Below, piece after piece: positions 1 to 5,820 of a stretch of 6,458 nucleotides of DNA. Position numbers and translations under genes: made by a program. Where the stretch lies: contig CAJUOD010000144.1 in assembly GCA_910587875.1 (NCBI GenBank), positions 1 to 6,458 on the forward strand, given 5' to 3'. Every line of letters starts with the position of its first letter. Position 1 is the first letter of the stretch. The notes under the pieces are model-generated. The model made no database searches. It had not been told where the DNA came from and saw only the letters and a list, made by a program, of their open reading frames with translations. This stretch comes from an uncultured Oscillibacter sp. Its GTDB lineage: Bacteria > Bacillota > Clostridia > Oscillospirales > Oscillospiraceae.

Positions 1-671
1 TCATTCGTGAGTTTGGAGCGAATCATCTTGACACCCTCCTTGGTCAATCGGCCCTGACTCGGATCGGCAGACCAGACCATAGCGTGGACATGAGGATGAT
101 GGCCTTCGTCATGGAATGCGGCGCACCAGCGAAGCCGGTCCGGCGGAATCTTCATGGCCTCTGCCAGCTCCACCTGATGAGCTTTGATCAGCTTTCGCCA
201 ACTCTCCGCGCAGTCGTAGCCAAGCCTGGCCGCGTCCTCCCTCCGCAGGGACCAGATGAACGTCCACACGTTTCCGGTGTGCTTCTCGACTTCTTTGAGT
301 GCGGCGTCCAGTGATACCGGTCGGCTGCTGAACAGGCCGTGCTCACCATGACGCTCCACTCGAGGCCGGGTGGCGATGTACCGCATGTAGCCGTCCCTGT
401 CGGTGAGTCTGTGGGCGTTGGCGTCCAGCACAGCAGAGATCAACGAGGAGGCGCTGCCGGTGGTCGGTGCTGAACGATAGTCATTGTACTCTTCCAACTC
501 AGCGGCGTCAGGAAAATCCCGGAGCAGATTTTCGATGAGCTGCCGCTGGCCCTTCGTCTCCGAGCTGCTTCCCTCCAGCTTCTCTACTCGTTCGCGTGTG
601 GCGATGTACTTCATATACCCGGAGGCACCGCCAGCCTTGATGTAACCGCTCTTTTGAATCAGCCTAACCAT
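1..671 (-). CDS. MobP3-family relaxase, N-terminal part (runs off left edge)
   Basis: This is the DNA-nicking enzyme that would start conjugative transfer by cutting oriT and staying bound to the strand end. The frame is open from ATG 671 to base 1, giving 223 residues with the C-terminus missing. Near residues 187-196 is the relaxase metal-binding motif HDEGHHPHVH (the HxxxHPHxH form of motif III), followed by MVWSADP. The N-terminus (MVRLIQKSGYIKAGGASGYM) matches what I know of MobP3 proteins, and tyrosines 10, 19 and 22 are candidates for the nicking residue. The segment GYMxYIATRxxVE occurs twice, at about 18-30 and 94-106. The start is supported by GGGAGG at 676-681, four bases upstream, and it overlaps the end of the accessory gene by 13 bases, implying translational coupling. 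The family call is from recall of sequence patterns, not a search; confidence is high for relaxase and good for MobP3. Confidence 0.93.
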   Translation of the reverse strand, partial: MVRLIQKSGYIKAGGASGYMKYIATRERVEKLEGSSSETKGQRQLIENLLRDFPDAAELEEYNDYRSAPTTGSASSLISAVLDANAHRLTDRDGYMRYIATRPRVERHGEHGLFSSRPVSLDAALKEVEKHTGNVWTFIWSLRREDAARLGYDCAESWRKLIKAHQVELAEAMKIPPDRLRWCAAFHDEGHHPHVHAMVWSADPSQGRLTKEGVKMIRSKLTN

Positions 672-1081
672 TGATCCTCCCATCCATTCTGGTACCTGAC
701 GGTGTCTTCTAGACTGATCACCCCATTGGCCTGCCATATCTCCTTGATGCACCGTGCTCTCAGCCGCTCCACGTCATCCAGGTGGACCTCATTCACCGCC
801 GCCGTGATGTTTGCGATCATGTCCTGCTCCACGGCCAGCTTGAACAGCAGTTTGCCGATCCGAGTACCCAGCGTCCCCAGCTTGCCGTCCAGCACATCCA
901 CAAGGACGCGCGGGAGATAGCTGGCGGCGTTTTGCGTGTTCAGGTAGCCGGTATAGAACCGGATCGCCTTTTCGATGTACTCGTTTTTCGTGGTACAGTT
1001 GTCTTTTGTATAGCTGGTTTCTACCTGGCTCCATGCATCTGACGTGAGCCAAACCGTGTGTCGCTTTTTATCTTCGTTCAT
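659..1081 (-). CDS. Relaxosome accessory protein, MobC-like, ribbon-helix-helix type
   Basis: This 140-residue protein sits directly before the relaxase and shares 13 bases with it, the usual place of a relaxosome DNA-binding helper. Residues about 6-47 (RHTVWLTSDAWSQVET, then a KNEYIEKAIRFYTGYL helix) have the strand-helix-helix pattern of ribbon-helix-helix DNA-binding proteins. The rest, about 55-140, is mostly helical and of no family I can name; MobP3 neighbours of this size are often left as hypothetical. ATG 1081 is preceded by a G-rich run (AAGGGGGG) about ten bases upstream, a slightly distant ribosome binding site. By position it would bind the repeats and hairpins at 1105-1312 and help the relaxase load. 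The DNA-binding role is inferred from fold pattern and context; it could also be a transcriptional regulator of the transfer genes. Confidence 0.8.
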   Translation of the reverse strand: MNEDKKRHTVWLTSDAWSQVETSYTKDNCTTKNEYIEKAIRFYTGYLNTQNAASYLPRVLVDVLDGKLGTLGTRIGKLLFKLAVEQDMIANITAAVNEVHLDDVERLRARCIKEIWQANGVISLEDTVRYQNGWEDQWLG

Positions 1082-1167
1082 GCCGGAATTTCCCCCCTTA
1101 TTTCAAATTAGCGTCATGCGAAACCCTTCAATGGTGGGGCTTAAGAGGAGCTTTGGAAATATCAGCG

Positions 1168-1401
1168 TCAATCGGTTTTCCCCTCCGTCATAAAAGCGTC
1201 GACTCCTGTCCCCGCAACTGCCCGCACTGCGGGCAGAAGTACCCGCCCTGGCGCGCGGAAAGCGCCAGGGCTTTCTCCTGCTTTTCTTTCGTCGCCCGCT
1301 TTCCTTTCGTCCCTCGTAAACCGCCGCATTTCGGTGCAGACCGTTTCACTGGGTCCTGCCCTCAATAGAAAAATCGCACACGAGGGCTCACAGGTGCTCA
1401 T
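1168..1401 (-). CDS. Doubtful small ORF (77 aa) overlapping the oriT region
   Basis: This ORF starts with an ATG whose bases overlap the stop of the winged-helix gene (ATGA at 1398-1401), a layout typical of coupled genes, and GAGG lies about ten bases upstream. Against it, the protein (starting MSTCEPSCAIF) is rich in Arg, Ala and Gly, carries a tandem DERKAG repeat, and is encoded across two perfect hairpins and an 18-base repeat, so its sequence looks set by DNA structure and not by a protein fold. I recognise no domain. It may be a chance frame or a short leader through which ribosomes pass. I keep it at low confidence because of the start overlap. Confidence 0.25.
   Translation of the reverse strand: MSTCEPSCAIFLLRAGPSETVCTEMRRFTRDERKAGDERKAGESPGAFRAPGRVLLPAVRAVAGTGVDAFMTEGKTD
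1218..1236. repeat. Perfect 8-bp inverted repeat with 3-base loop (oriT hairpin 1)
   Basis: CTGCCCGC at 1218-1225 pairs with GCGGGCAG at 1229-1236 around the loop ACT. No T-run follows on either strand, so it is not a standard terminator. Small GC-rich hairpins like this lie close to the nick site in many origins of transfer and are read by the relaxase; that role is inferred here. Confidence 0.7.
1245..1271. repeat. Perfect 10-bp inverted repeat with 7-base loop (oriT hairpin 2)
   Basis: GCCCTGGCGC at 1245-1254 pairs with GCGCCAGGGC at 1262-1271 around the loop GCGGAAA. On the plus strand it is followed only by TTT then mixed bases, so termination would be weak. It starts nine bases after hairpin 1 ends, and the pair most likely forms the structured core of the transfer origin. 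Confidence 0.7.
1277..1312. repeat. Two adjacent 18-bp direct repeats
   Basis: The unit at 1277-1294 (CCTGCTTTTCTTTCGTCG) is followed at once by 1295-1312 (CCCGCTTTCCTTTCGTCC), identical at 15 of 18 positions. It lies six bases beyond hairpin 2. Such iterated sites next to an origin of transfer often bind the accessory protein. If the ORF at 1168-1401 is real, the repeat encodes DERKAG twice. Confidence 0.65.
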
Positions 1402-1823
1402 GCGGGGTGTTCCTCGTTACCCTCCAGCTTCTTGCGGATGTGCATCCGTTCTACTGTCTCCTCCAGCCGCCGGAGTTGTCGTTGGTTGTAGAGGTCTACC
1501 GCGTTTTGGATTGGCAGGATGGTGTAGCGCAGAGTACCGTTGTGCTTGCGGCCATCTCTTGTGATGACGGACGTTGGCTCTGTGACGATCAGTCCCTGCT
1601 CCTCCAGCTCCGCAACGTACTTCCGTACTGTGTTGATGCTCATGCGGACGGCTTTGCCGATGGACCTATAGCCTGGATAGCACTGATAGGTTCTGCGGTC
1701 TTCGCAGTAAAGCAGGTAGGAGTAGACTGCCAGTGCACCAGGTAACAGCCTCAGAGAAAAAATCTCATTGGGCAGAGGAAAGAATCTGCTTGCCGCCGCT
1801 GGCTTCGTGTATGCCCAGAGCAT
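1398..1823 (-). CDS. Winged helix-turn-helix protein (HTH_36 type), putative regulator or replication initiator
   Basis: This 141-residue protein has a DNA-binding winged helix at about residues 20-104. The segment SIGKAVRMSINTVRKYVAEL (54-73) is the helix-turn-helix, EEQGLI follows, and the wing spans about 82-104 with RDGRKHNGTLRY. This order matches the HTH_36 type seen in mobile-element regulators and in DNA-binding parts of replication initiators. The tail, 110-141, is charged and helical. The gene begins inside the stop of the excisionase-like gene (TGATG at 1821-1825), with GGAGG about eight bases upstream, so the two are translated together. It may control transfer or excision genes, or help rolling-circle replication of the excised circle; the sequence does not decide between these. 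Confidence 0.82.
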   Translation of the reverse strand: MLWAYTKPAAASRFFPLPNEIFSLRLLPGALAVYSYLLYCEDRRTYQCYPGYRSIGKAVRMSINTVRKYVAELEEQGLIVTEPTSVITRDGRKHNGTLRYTILPIQNAVDLYNQRQLRRLEETVERMHIRKKLEGNEEHPA

Positions 1824-2032
1824 CAGCTATCGCCTCCTGTGTTTCTCTCCACCCACTCAATGAACTTCTCCTTGGGCACCACCATCCTGCTGCCGATTTT
1901 CAGAACAGGAAAACTTGATTCGTGCATCAACTCGTAGGTGCTGGACGGAGCGATACCCAACACCTGTCCCACCATCTTTGCGTTGAGGAACAGTAGCAGT
2001 TCCTCGTAGGTCTTGTAGACGGATTCTTTCAT
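1823..2032 (-). CDS. Small excisionase-like HTH protein
   Basis: This is a 69-residue protein with a MerR-type helix-turn-helix at about residues 17-58: NAKMVGQVLGIAPSSTYELM, then FPVLKIGSRMVVPKEKFIEW. That pattern (helix-turn-helix, then a basic strand pair ending in a conserved xPKxxFxxW) is the HTH_17 excisionase family, whose members direct integrase toward excision or act as small regulators. The frame is open up to 2143, but I choose ATG 2032 because GGAGG lies eight bases before it and the upstream extension contains the promoter sequence. It is first in the leftward operon. No integrase is in this window, so a role in excision is inferred; a regulator of the operon is equally possible. 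Confidence 0.85.
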   Translation of the reverse strand: MKESVYKTYEELLLFLNAKMVGQVLGIAPSSTYELMHESSFPVLKIGSRMVVPKEKFIEWVERNTGGDS

Positions 2033-2121
2033 TTTCACTTCCTCCAAACAATGCTTGACTTTTCGATTGCCATAATGTAGACTGAATAAAAAAATATAGA
2101 CGATAGGTCTTTCTTGCTGGC

Positions 2122-2150
2122 AGTGTAACACAGTCTTGAGCACGCATCAA
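2122..2150 (-). promoter_or_regulatory. Promoter for the leftward mobile-element genes
   Basis: On the minus strand, TTGATG (2145-2150) and TACACT (2122-2127) are separated by exactly 17 bases, a good match to the vegetative sigma-factor promoter. It would start transcription near 2115 and give a leader of about 80 bases before ATG 2032. No better pair was found between the divergent genes for this strand. Confidence 0.55.
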
Positions 2151-2151
2151 G
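2135..2151. promoter_or_regulatory. Operator-like inverted repeat over the -35 box
   Basis: CTTGA (2135-2139) and TCAAG (2147-2151) form a 5-bp inverted repeat with a 7-base spacer. It covers the -35 box and part of the spacer of the leftward promoter and lies about 46 bases before the start of the divergent gene. A repressor dimer bound here could control both directions. The arms are short, so chance is possible. Confidence 0.3.
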
Positions 2152-2186
2152 TCCGATTTGAAAAATAATTTAATTAAGTCTAAAGC

Positions 2187-2191
2187 GGAGG
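2187..2191 (+). promoter_or_regulatory. Ribosome binding site that fixes the start of the DUF6076 gene
   Basis: GGAGG lies five bases before ATG 2197. The alternative TTG start at 2158 has only AT-poor non-purine sequence ahead of it and no such site, so translation most likely begins at 2197. Confidence 0.75.
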
Positions 2192-2196
2192 CCGCT

Positions 2197-3165
2197 ATGC
2201 TTTCTTACCAATTCAAGACCTGTATCACAAATGGCAGGGAGCTCTATGCGTTTATAGAGGAGGAGCTGAACGACCAGCTGATGTCCACGAGGACCGCAGC
2301 ATTTCCAGAGAGCTTGCTCTCTTTTTTGTACTTGGACATTGAGCAGATGAGGCCGGCCTTTCAACGCTTGTCTGACGGGGTGCGCAGAGTCATCGCAGAA
2401 AAAAGCAGAGAGGAATCAGAGCGGACCTACAAACTCTTTTGCGATTTGGTGGACGCTCATGTCTACTTTGAACTGCTTCGCCTGGACTGGAAACTTCGCT
2501 TGGACCGGGCGTGGTACATGAGCTACGAGTTTCCGCAGAACTTTTTGCAGGTGGAGTACCTGGACGAGATGCCGGATAAGATCCTGACGCTTCAACAGCA
2601 GGCGCTGGAGCTGCTCACTCAGATTTGGGTCACGGACACCGACGAGCGTTCTGTAGACGAAAAAATGACCGCCTGCTACCTTGCGGCGGAGCAGGCGGAG
2701 AAGGAACTGTTTCGTTTTCAGCCACAGCGGATGAGCTACGAGCTGTTATATCGGGAAACCTTCGCGGAGATTCTGTGCCCGGAGACGGTATATGATTTGA
2801 TCGACTATCATCTTCGCGAGTGCCTGAAGCGAGAGATTAAAATGCGGGCGTGCAAAAACTGCGGGCGCTTGTTTGCGGTGACGGGACACGGCGGCACCGA
2901 GTATTGTGACCGGCCTTTTGACGAGAAGGGGCGCACCTGCAAAGAGATCGGCGCGTTCCGGGTGTGGGAGAAGAGCAAGAGCGGCGATGAGATCTTCAAG
3001 GTTTACCGTCGGGAGTACAAGAAGCGTTTCGCGTGGATCAGGTCCGGGCGGCTGACGCAGGAGGAGTTTTACGCCTGGAGCGAAAAGGCCAGAGAGAAAA
3101 AGGCGGAGTGCGAGGAAGGTAAGACCTCCTTTGAAGAATTTACCCAGTGGCTGGCAAATAGCTGA
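2197..3165 (+). CDS. DUF6076-type protein with C-terminal zinc-ribbon-like site
   Basis: The protein is 322 residues from ATG 2197; function is unknown. Residues 1-210 are mostly helical, rich in Leu, Glu and aromatic residues, with no catalytic motif I can name. Around 219-248 is a probable metal site: CKNCGRLF supplies Cys219 and Cys222, TEYCDR supplies Cys237, and GRTCKEIG supplies Cys248, with His231 nearby. The following 253-320 segment is strongly charged and helical (KVYRREYKKRFAWIRSGRLT, then TSFEEFTQWL). This cysteine layout with a helical tail fits DUF6076, a family I recall from Firmicutes, often in accessory DNA. The zinc ribbon suggests nucleic-acid or protein binding, but that is inference. 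It is transcribed away from the mobile-element genes with a shared 164-base upstream gap and may be the last gene of the element. No clear promoter of its own is visible. Confidence 0.85.
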   Translation: MLSYQFKTCITNGRELYAFIEEELNDQLMSTRTAAFPESLLSFLYLDIEQMRPAFQRLSDGVRRVIAEKSREESERTYKLFCDLVDAHVYFELLRLDWKLRLDRAWYMSYEFPQNFLQVEYLDEMPDKILTLQQQALELLTQIWVTDTDERSVDEKMTACYLAAEQAEKELFRFQPQRMSYELLYRETFAEILCPETVYDLIDYHLRECLKREIKMRACKNCGRLFAVTGHGGTEYCDRPFDEKGRTCKEIGAFRVWEKSKSGDEIFKVYRREYKKRFAWIRSGRLTQEEFYAWSEKAREKKAECEEGKTSFEEFTQWLANS

Positions 3166-3194
3166 AGGCGTTAGGAAGGGAACGCGAAAATTCT

Positions 3195-3232
3195 TGCCGC
3201 GCATCCGGAGAGAATATACTCGGATAGCCGCA
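3195..3232. repeat. Imperfect inverted repeat after the DUF6076 gene
   Basis: ATCCGGAG (3203-3210) and CTCGGAT (3219-3225) pair with one bulged G around AGAATATA, and the flanks (TGCCGCGC on the left, AGCCGCA on the right) extend the similarity imperfectly. No T-run follows, so it is a poor terminator. It could be an mRNA end structure or a recombinase arm site near the element edge. Confidence 0.35.
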
Positions 3233-3248
3233 TATTTGGTTTATGTGA

Positions 3249-3267
3249 ACAGACCCGAGAGGTCTGT
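3249..3267. repeat. Perfect 7-bp hairpin
   Basis: ACAGACC (3249-3255) pairs with GGTCTGT (3261-3267) around CGAGA. On the plus strand it is followed by AAAACGG and on the minus strand by TCACAT, so neither side has a terminator-type T-run. Its role is unknown. Confidence 0.45.
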
Positions 3268-3282
3268 AAAACGGCTGTGAAA

Positions 3283-3334
3283 AAACCGGAGGCAGGCGAA
3301 GGACCCGACTGAGCCTTCCGCCTGCCTCCGGTTT
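3283..3334 (-). terminator. Strong intrinsic terminator of the TRAP-amidohydrolase operon
   Basis: The arms 3283-3302 and 3314-3334 form a 20-bp stem with one bulged base and an 11-base loop, very rich in GC (CCGGAGGCAGGCG and its complement). On the minus strand the stem runs into six T residues (complement of 3280-3285), and it begins 33 bases after the amidohydrolase stop. On the plus strand only TTT follows, so it may act weakly on the DUF6076 transcript from the other side. Confidence 0.88.
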
Positions 3335-3366
3335 GCTGCTCGATACTCCCGCCCTCACGCGGGCGA

Positions 3367-4527
3367 TCAGAAGAAGGTCTGCCGGTAGACGATCACGCCG
3401 TCCTTGAAGGTGGCCAGTGGGACGAAGCACTTCTGGCCCTGGCAGGAGCCGCCCCACCAGTCCAGGTACTCCTCTTCCGTGTCCCGAGCCTCCATGATGC
3501 AGAGGTCTGCAGGGCGGCCGGGTTCCAGGGTTCCAGCGGAATCCAGGATTCCCAGTGCTTTGGCAGGGGTATAGGTGACAGCCTTGAAGATCTCCAGCTC
3601 GTCCATCCCGGCGGCGGAGCAGACGTTCATGGCGTGGACCAGGGAGGCGCCGGGTTTGACGAAGGTGCTGATCCGCACCACGTCGGAGCTGATGATATCG
3701 GGATAGAAGCCATCGGCGTAGGCCCGGCGAAGATTCTCAAAGGACCAGTGAACGCGGCCATGGCAGTCGTCCATCCAGACGCCCTTGTCCCGGGCCTGCT
3801 TCAGCGCCTCCCGAATGCGGCCGTCGGGCTCGAACATGGTCTCGCCGTGGACCTGCATGATGTGGGAAATCACGTCGCCGGGGCGCAGGGTATCCAGGAT
3901 TTCCTGAACCGTGACATTCTCGGGGAGATTGTCGTAGTGGACGTCCACGATGCAGAACTTGCCCGTCTCCCTGCAGGCCTCCTCGGCGATTTCCACCGCC
4001 CGCCGCAGCGGCGCAATTCCGTGGTCCCCCAGGGTGGCCTTGCACATGCGCACCTTCAGCCCGACGATGGTGTCCCGGTATTTCACCAGCCGCCTGATAA
4101 TCTCCCGCTCGTTGAAATCCGCAGGGTCATGGTTTTCCTCGTGGATGCAGCCGCTGTGGACGCCGTAGGGGGAAACATGGAGGTACGCCAGGACGTTGGG
4201 AACATAGCGCACGATGTTGTAGTTATAAAAGCCCTCGAAGTTGGTCCAGCCGGAGGTTCCCGCGTCCACCGCCGTGGTCACGCCCATGGGGATGCAGAGA
4301 AGGTCTGCGTTGCTCCCGATGTTGCTGTTGGAAACGTTCAGGTGGACATGTTCGTCAATCAGGCCCGGGAGGACGTACTTGCCCGCGGCGTCAAGCGTAA
4401 ACTGGGCGTTCATGTCCTCCGAGCCCTCTACGAAAAGCCCGTCCTTGATGCAGACGTCCCGGATGGAGGTCCGCATCGTCCGGAAGTCGACGACCGTACC
4501 GTTTTTGATAAGATAGTCGCAGTTCAT
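3367..4527 (-). CDS. Metal-dependent amidohydrolase/deacetylase (COG3964, EF_0837-like)
   Basis: This cytosolic 386-residue enzyme of the amidohydrolase superfamily probably hydrolyses an ester or amide bond in a small acylated compound. Numbered from ATG 4527, an N-terminal sandwich strand (MNCDYLIKNGTVVDF) precedes the barrel. The metal ligands are visible: HVH at 60-62 after GLIDE, candidate carboxylated Lys158 in VGLKVRM, His197 in VDVH, His222 in ISHIMQ, the DDCHG segment around 253-257, and Asp282 in ISSDV. The C-terminus returns to the sandwich (LEPGRPADLCIM). These features match COG3964, whose proteins are often misnamed dihydroorotase; characterised members cleave acetyl-(R)-mandelate and some N-acetyl-D-amino acids. 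The substrate here is not predictable. A GTG at 4536 is an alternative start, but ATG fits the family and has AGGTG upstream. The gene lies 15 bases after the large permease gene, so it is the last cistron of the TRAP operon. Confidence 0.9.
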   Translation of the reverse strand: MNCDYLIKNGTVVDFRTMRTSIRDVCIKDGLFVEGSEDMNAQFTLDAAGKYVLPGLIDEHVHLNVSNSNIGSNADLLCIPMGVTTAVDAGTSGWTNFEGFYNYNIVRYVPNVLAYLHVSPYGVHSGCIHEENHDPADFNEREIIRRLVKYRDTIVGLKVRMCKATLGDHGIAPLRRAVEIAEEACRETGKFCIVDVHYDNLPENVTVQEILDTLRPGDVISHIMQVHGETMFEPDGRIREALKQARDKGVWMDDCHGRVHWSFENLRRAYADGFYPDIISSDVVRISTFVKPGASLVHAMNVCSAAGMDELEIFKAVTYTPAKALGILDSAGTLEPGRPADLCIMEARDTEEEYLDWWGGSCQGQKCFVPLATFKDGVIVYRQTFF

Positions 4528-4542
4528 TTGCCGCACCTGCCT

Positions 4543-5820
4543 TTACATGAGGTTTGGAATCGCCAGGGAAAGAGCGGGGATAAACGAGGTCGCAAGCACC
4601 ATGGCGTAGAGAATCAGTACGAAAGGAAGGGACTTCCGGCTCAGCGTGGCGATGCTCTGCCCTGTTACAGGCTGCGCCGCGAAGAGGCACAAACCGAAGG
4701 GCGGCGTCGCCTGGCCCACGGAGAGATTGAACACGATGATGCAGCCTAGCTGCACCGGGTCGATGCCGAAGCTCATGGCTACGGGATAGAGAATGGGGGC
4801 GATGATCAGGATGATGGGACCCGCATCCATGATCATGCCCAGGAACAAAAGCAGCAGGTTCAGCGCCAGCAGGAAAGCGATCTTGGTGGAGATGGCCTCA
4901 GTGATGGCGTTGGACAGCATGGCCGGGATGCCGTTTCTCGTCAGGATGTAGGAGAAAAGCTTAGCGGCCATGATGATCAGCATGACGTTGGCCGTGGATT
5001 TTACGCTGTCGATGGCGATCTGAATAAGCTTTTTGAGCTTGAGTTCCCGGTAGATGACGCAGGAGACCAGCAGACCGTAGATACAGGCCACGGCGGCGGA
5101 CTCGGTGGGCGTGAACACGCCGGCATAGATTCCACCCAGGACGATGAGGGGCATCAGCAGCGCCCAAATAGCCTCCCGCGTGGCGGAAAGAAAGGCCCGG
5201 AGCTCAAAATGGCCGTCGCTGCGGATGTCGTGGCGCAGAGCGTACCACCAGCAATAGACGCACATGGCAACGCCCGCCAGCACGCCGGGCATGACGCCGG
5301 ACATCAACAGTTTCGCGACAGACGTGTTGGTGGTGGTGCCGTAGACAACGAACACAATACTGGGCGGGATCACGATGCCCAGCGTCCCGCCCACAACGGG
5401 CAGGGCGGCGGCGTAGCCCTTGTCGTAGCCGGAACGCACCAGCTCGGGATACAGGATGGCCCCGATGGCGGCGGTGGTGGCGACAGAGGAGCCGGACAGG
5501 GCCGCAAAAAACATACAGGCAACGATTGCCACGATGGAGAGCCCTCCCCGCAGGGAACCCGTCGCCGTCTTGGCAAAGGCAATCAGCCGGGTGGCGATGC
5601 CTCCGTGCTGCATGATGGACCCGGCCAGCAGGAAGAAAAAGATGGCAAGCAGGGAGTATTGCTCGCTGCCCAGCTCCATCTTCTGAGCCAGGAAGGACAG
5701 CGAGATGCCGGGGACGGAGAGGCAGGCCACCATGCTGGAGAGGGCCAGGGACCACACCACCGGAACGCCGATGACCAGCGTGACGACAAAGCAGAGCGCA
5801 AGTACGAGCGTCGCATTCAT
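4543..5820 (-). CDS. dctM: TRAP transporter large permease, DctM type
   Basis: This 425-residue membrane protein is the transporting subunit of a tripartite ATP-independent periplasmic-type (TRAP) system, which uses an ion gradient, usually sodium, to import organic acids delivered by a binding protein. It is almost entirely hydrophobic with about a dozen membrane segments. Family signatures are present in order: GSSVATTAAIG (110-120), GGTLGIVIPPS (144-154), FTPTESAAVA (236-245) and GQATPPFGLCLF (369-380). Length is normal for DctM. The start ATG overlaps the stop of the small permease (ATGA at 5817-5820), and AGGAGG lies about seven bases upstream inside the DctQ gene, so the two subunits are coupled. 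The amidohydrolase follows at once. The true substrate is unknown; the enzyme next door suggests an acylated acid or amino acid derivative. Confidence 0.96.
   Translation of the reverse strand: MNATLVLALCFVVTLVIGVPVVWSLALSSMVACLSVPGISLSFLAQKMELGSEQYSLLAIFFFLLAGSIMQHGGIATRLIAFAKTATGSLRGGLSIVAIVACMFFAALSGSSVATTAAIGAILYPELVRSGYDKGYAAALPVVGGTLGIVIPPSIVFVVYGTTTNTSVAKLLMSGVMPGVLAGVAMCVYCWWYALRHDIRSDGHFELRAFLSATREAIWALLMPLIVLGGIYAGVFTPTESAAVACIYGLLVSCVIYRELKLKKLIQIAIDSVKSTANVMLIIMAAKLFSYILTRNGIPAMLSNAITEAISTKIAFLLALNLLLLFLGMIMDAGPIILIIAPILYPVAMSFGIDPVQLGCIIVFNLSVGQATPPFGLCLFAAQPVTGQSIATLSRKSLPFVLILYAMVLATSFIPALSLAIPNLM

Larger units (their letters stand above)
1082..1397. other. Candidate origin of transfer (oriT) region
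   Basis: About 315 bases lie between the winged-helix gene and the accessory gene, with no convincing gene. They hold a perfect 8-bp hairpin at 1218-1236, a perfect 10-bp hairpin at 1245-1271, an 18-base tandem repeat at 1277-1312, and three copies of AGCGTC at 1110-1115, 1164-1169 and 1195-1200. Origins of transfer are commonly found beside the relaxase and its accessory gene and are built from just such inverted and direct repeats. The nick site cannot be assigned because I do not recognise a known nic consensus. The only coding alternative is the doubtful ORF at 1168-1401. The region may also carry a promoter for the accessory and relaxase genes, but none is clear. Confidence 0.6.

Noticed and set aside
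84..314. Plus-strand frame of 76 codons
   Set aside because: It is antisense to the relaxase, whose minus-strand reading contains the diagnostic histidine motif.
1245..1274. Hairpin 2 as a rho-independent terminator
   Set aside because: Only three T residues follow on the plus strand and none usable on the minus strand, and it lies inside a structured oriT-like region.
2033..2143. N-terminal extension of the excisionase-like protein to 2143
   Set aside because: The extra 37 residues would overlap the promoter -10 box, have no ribosome site, and do not fit the compact family; ATG 2032 has GGAGG at a good distance.
2158..2196. TTG start for the DUF6076 gene at 2158
   Set aside because: It has no ribosome binding site, whereas ATG 2197 has GGAGG five bases upstream.
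3634..4749. Long plus-strand open frame of 371 codons
   Set aside because: It lies antisense to the amidohydrolase and large permease, is full of His, Asp, Val and Gly as expected from the complement of GC-rich codons, crosses two real genes and shows no domain.
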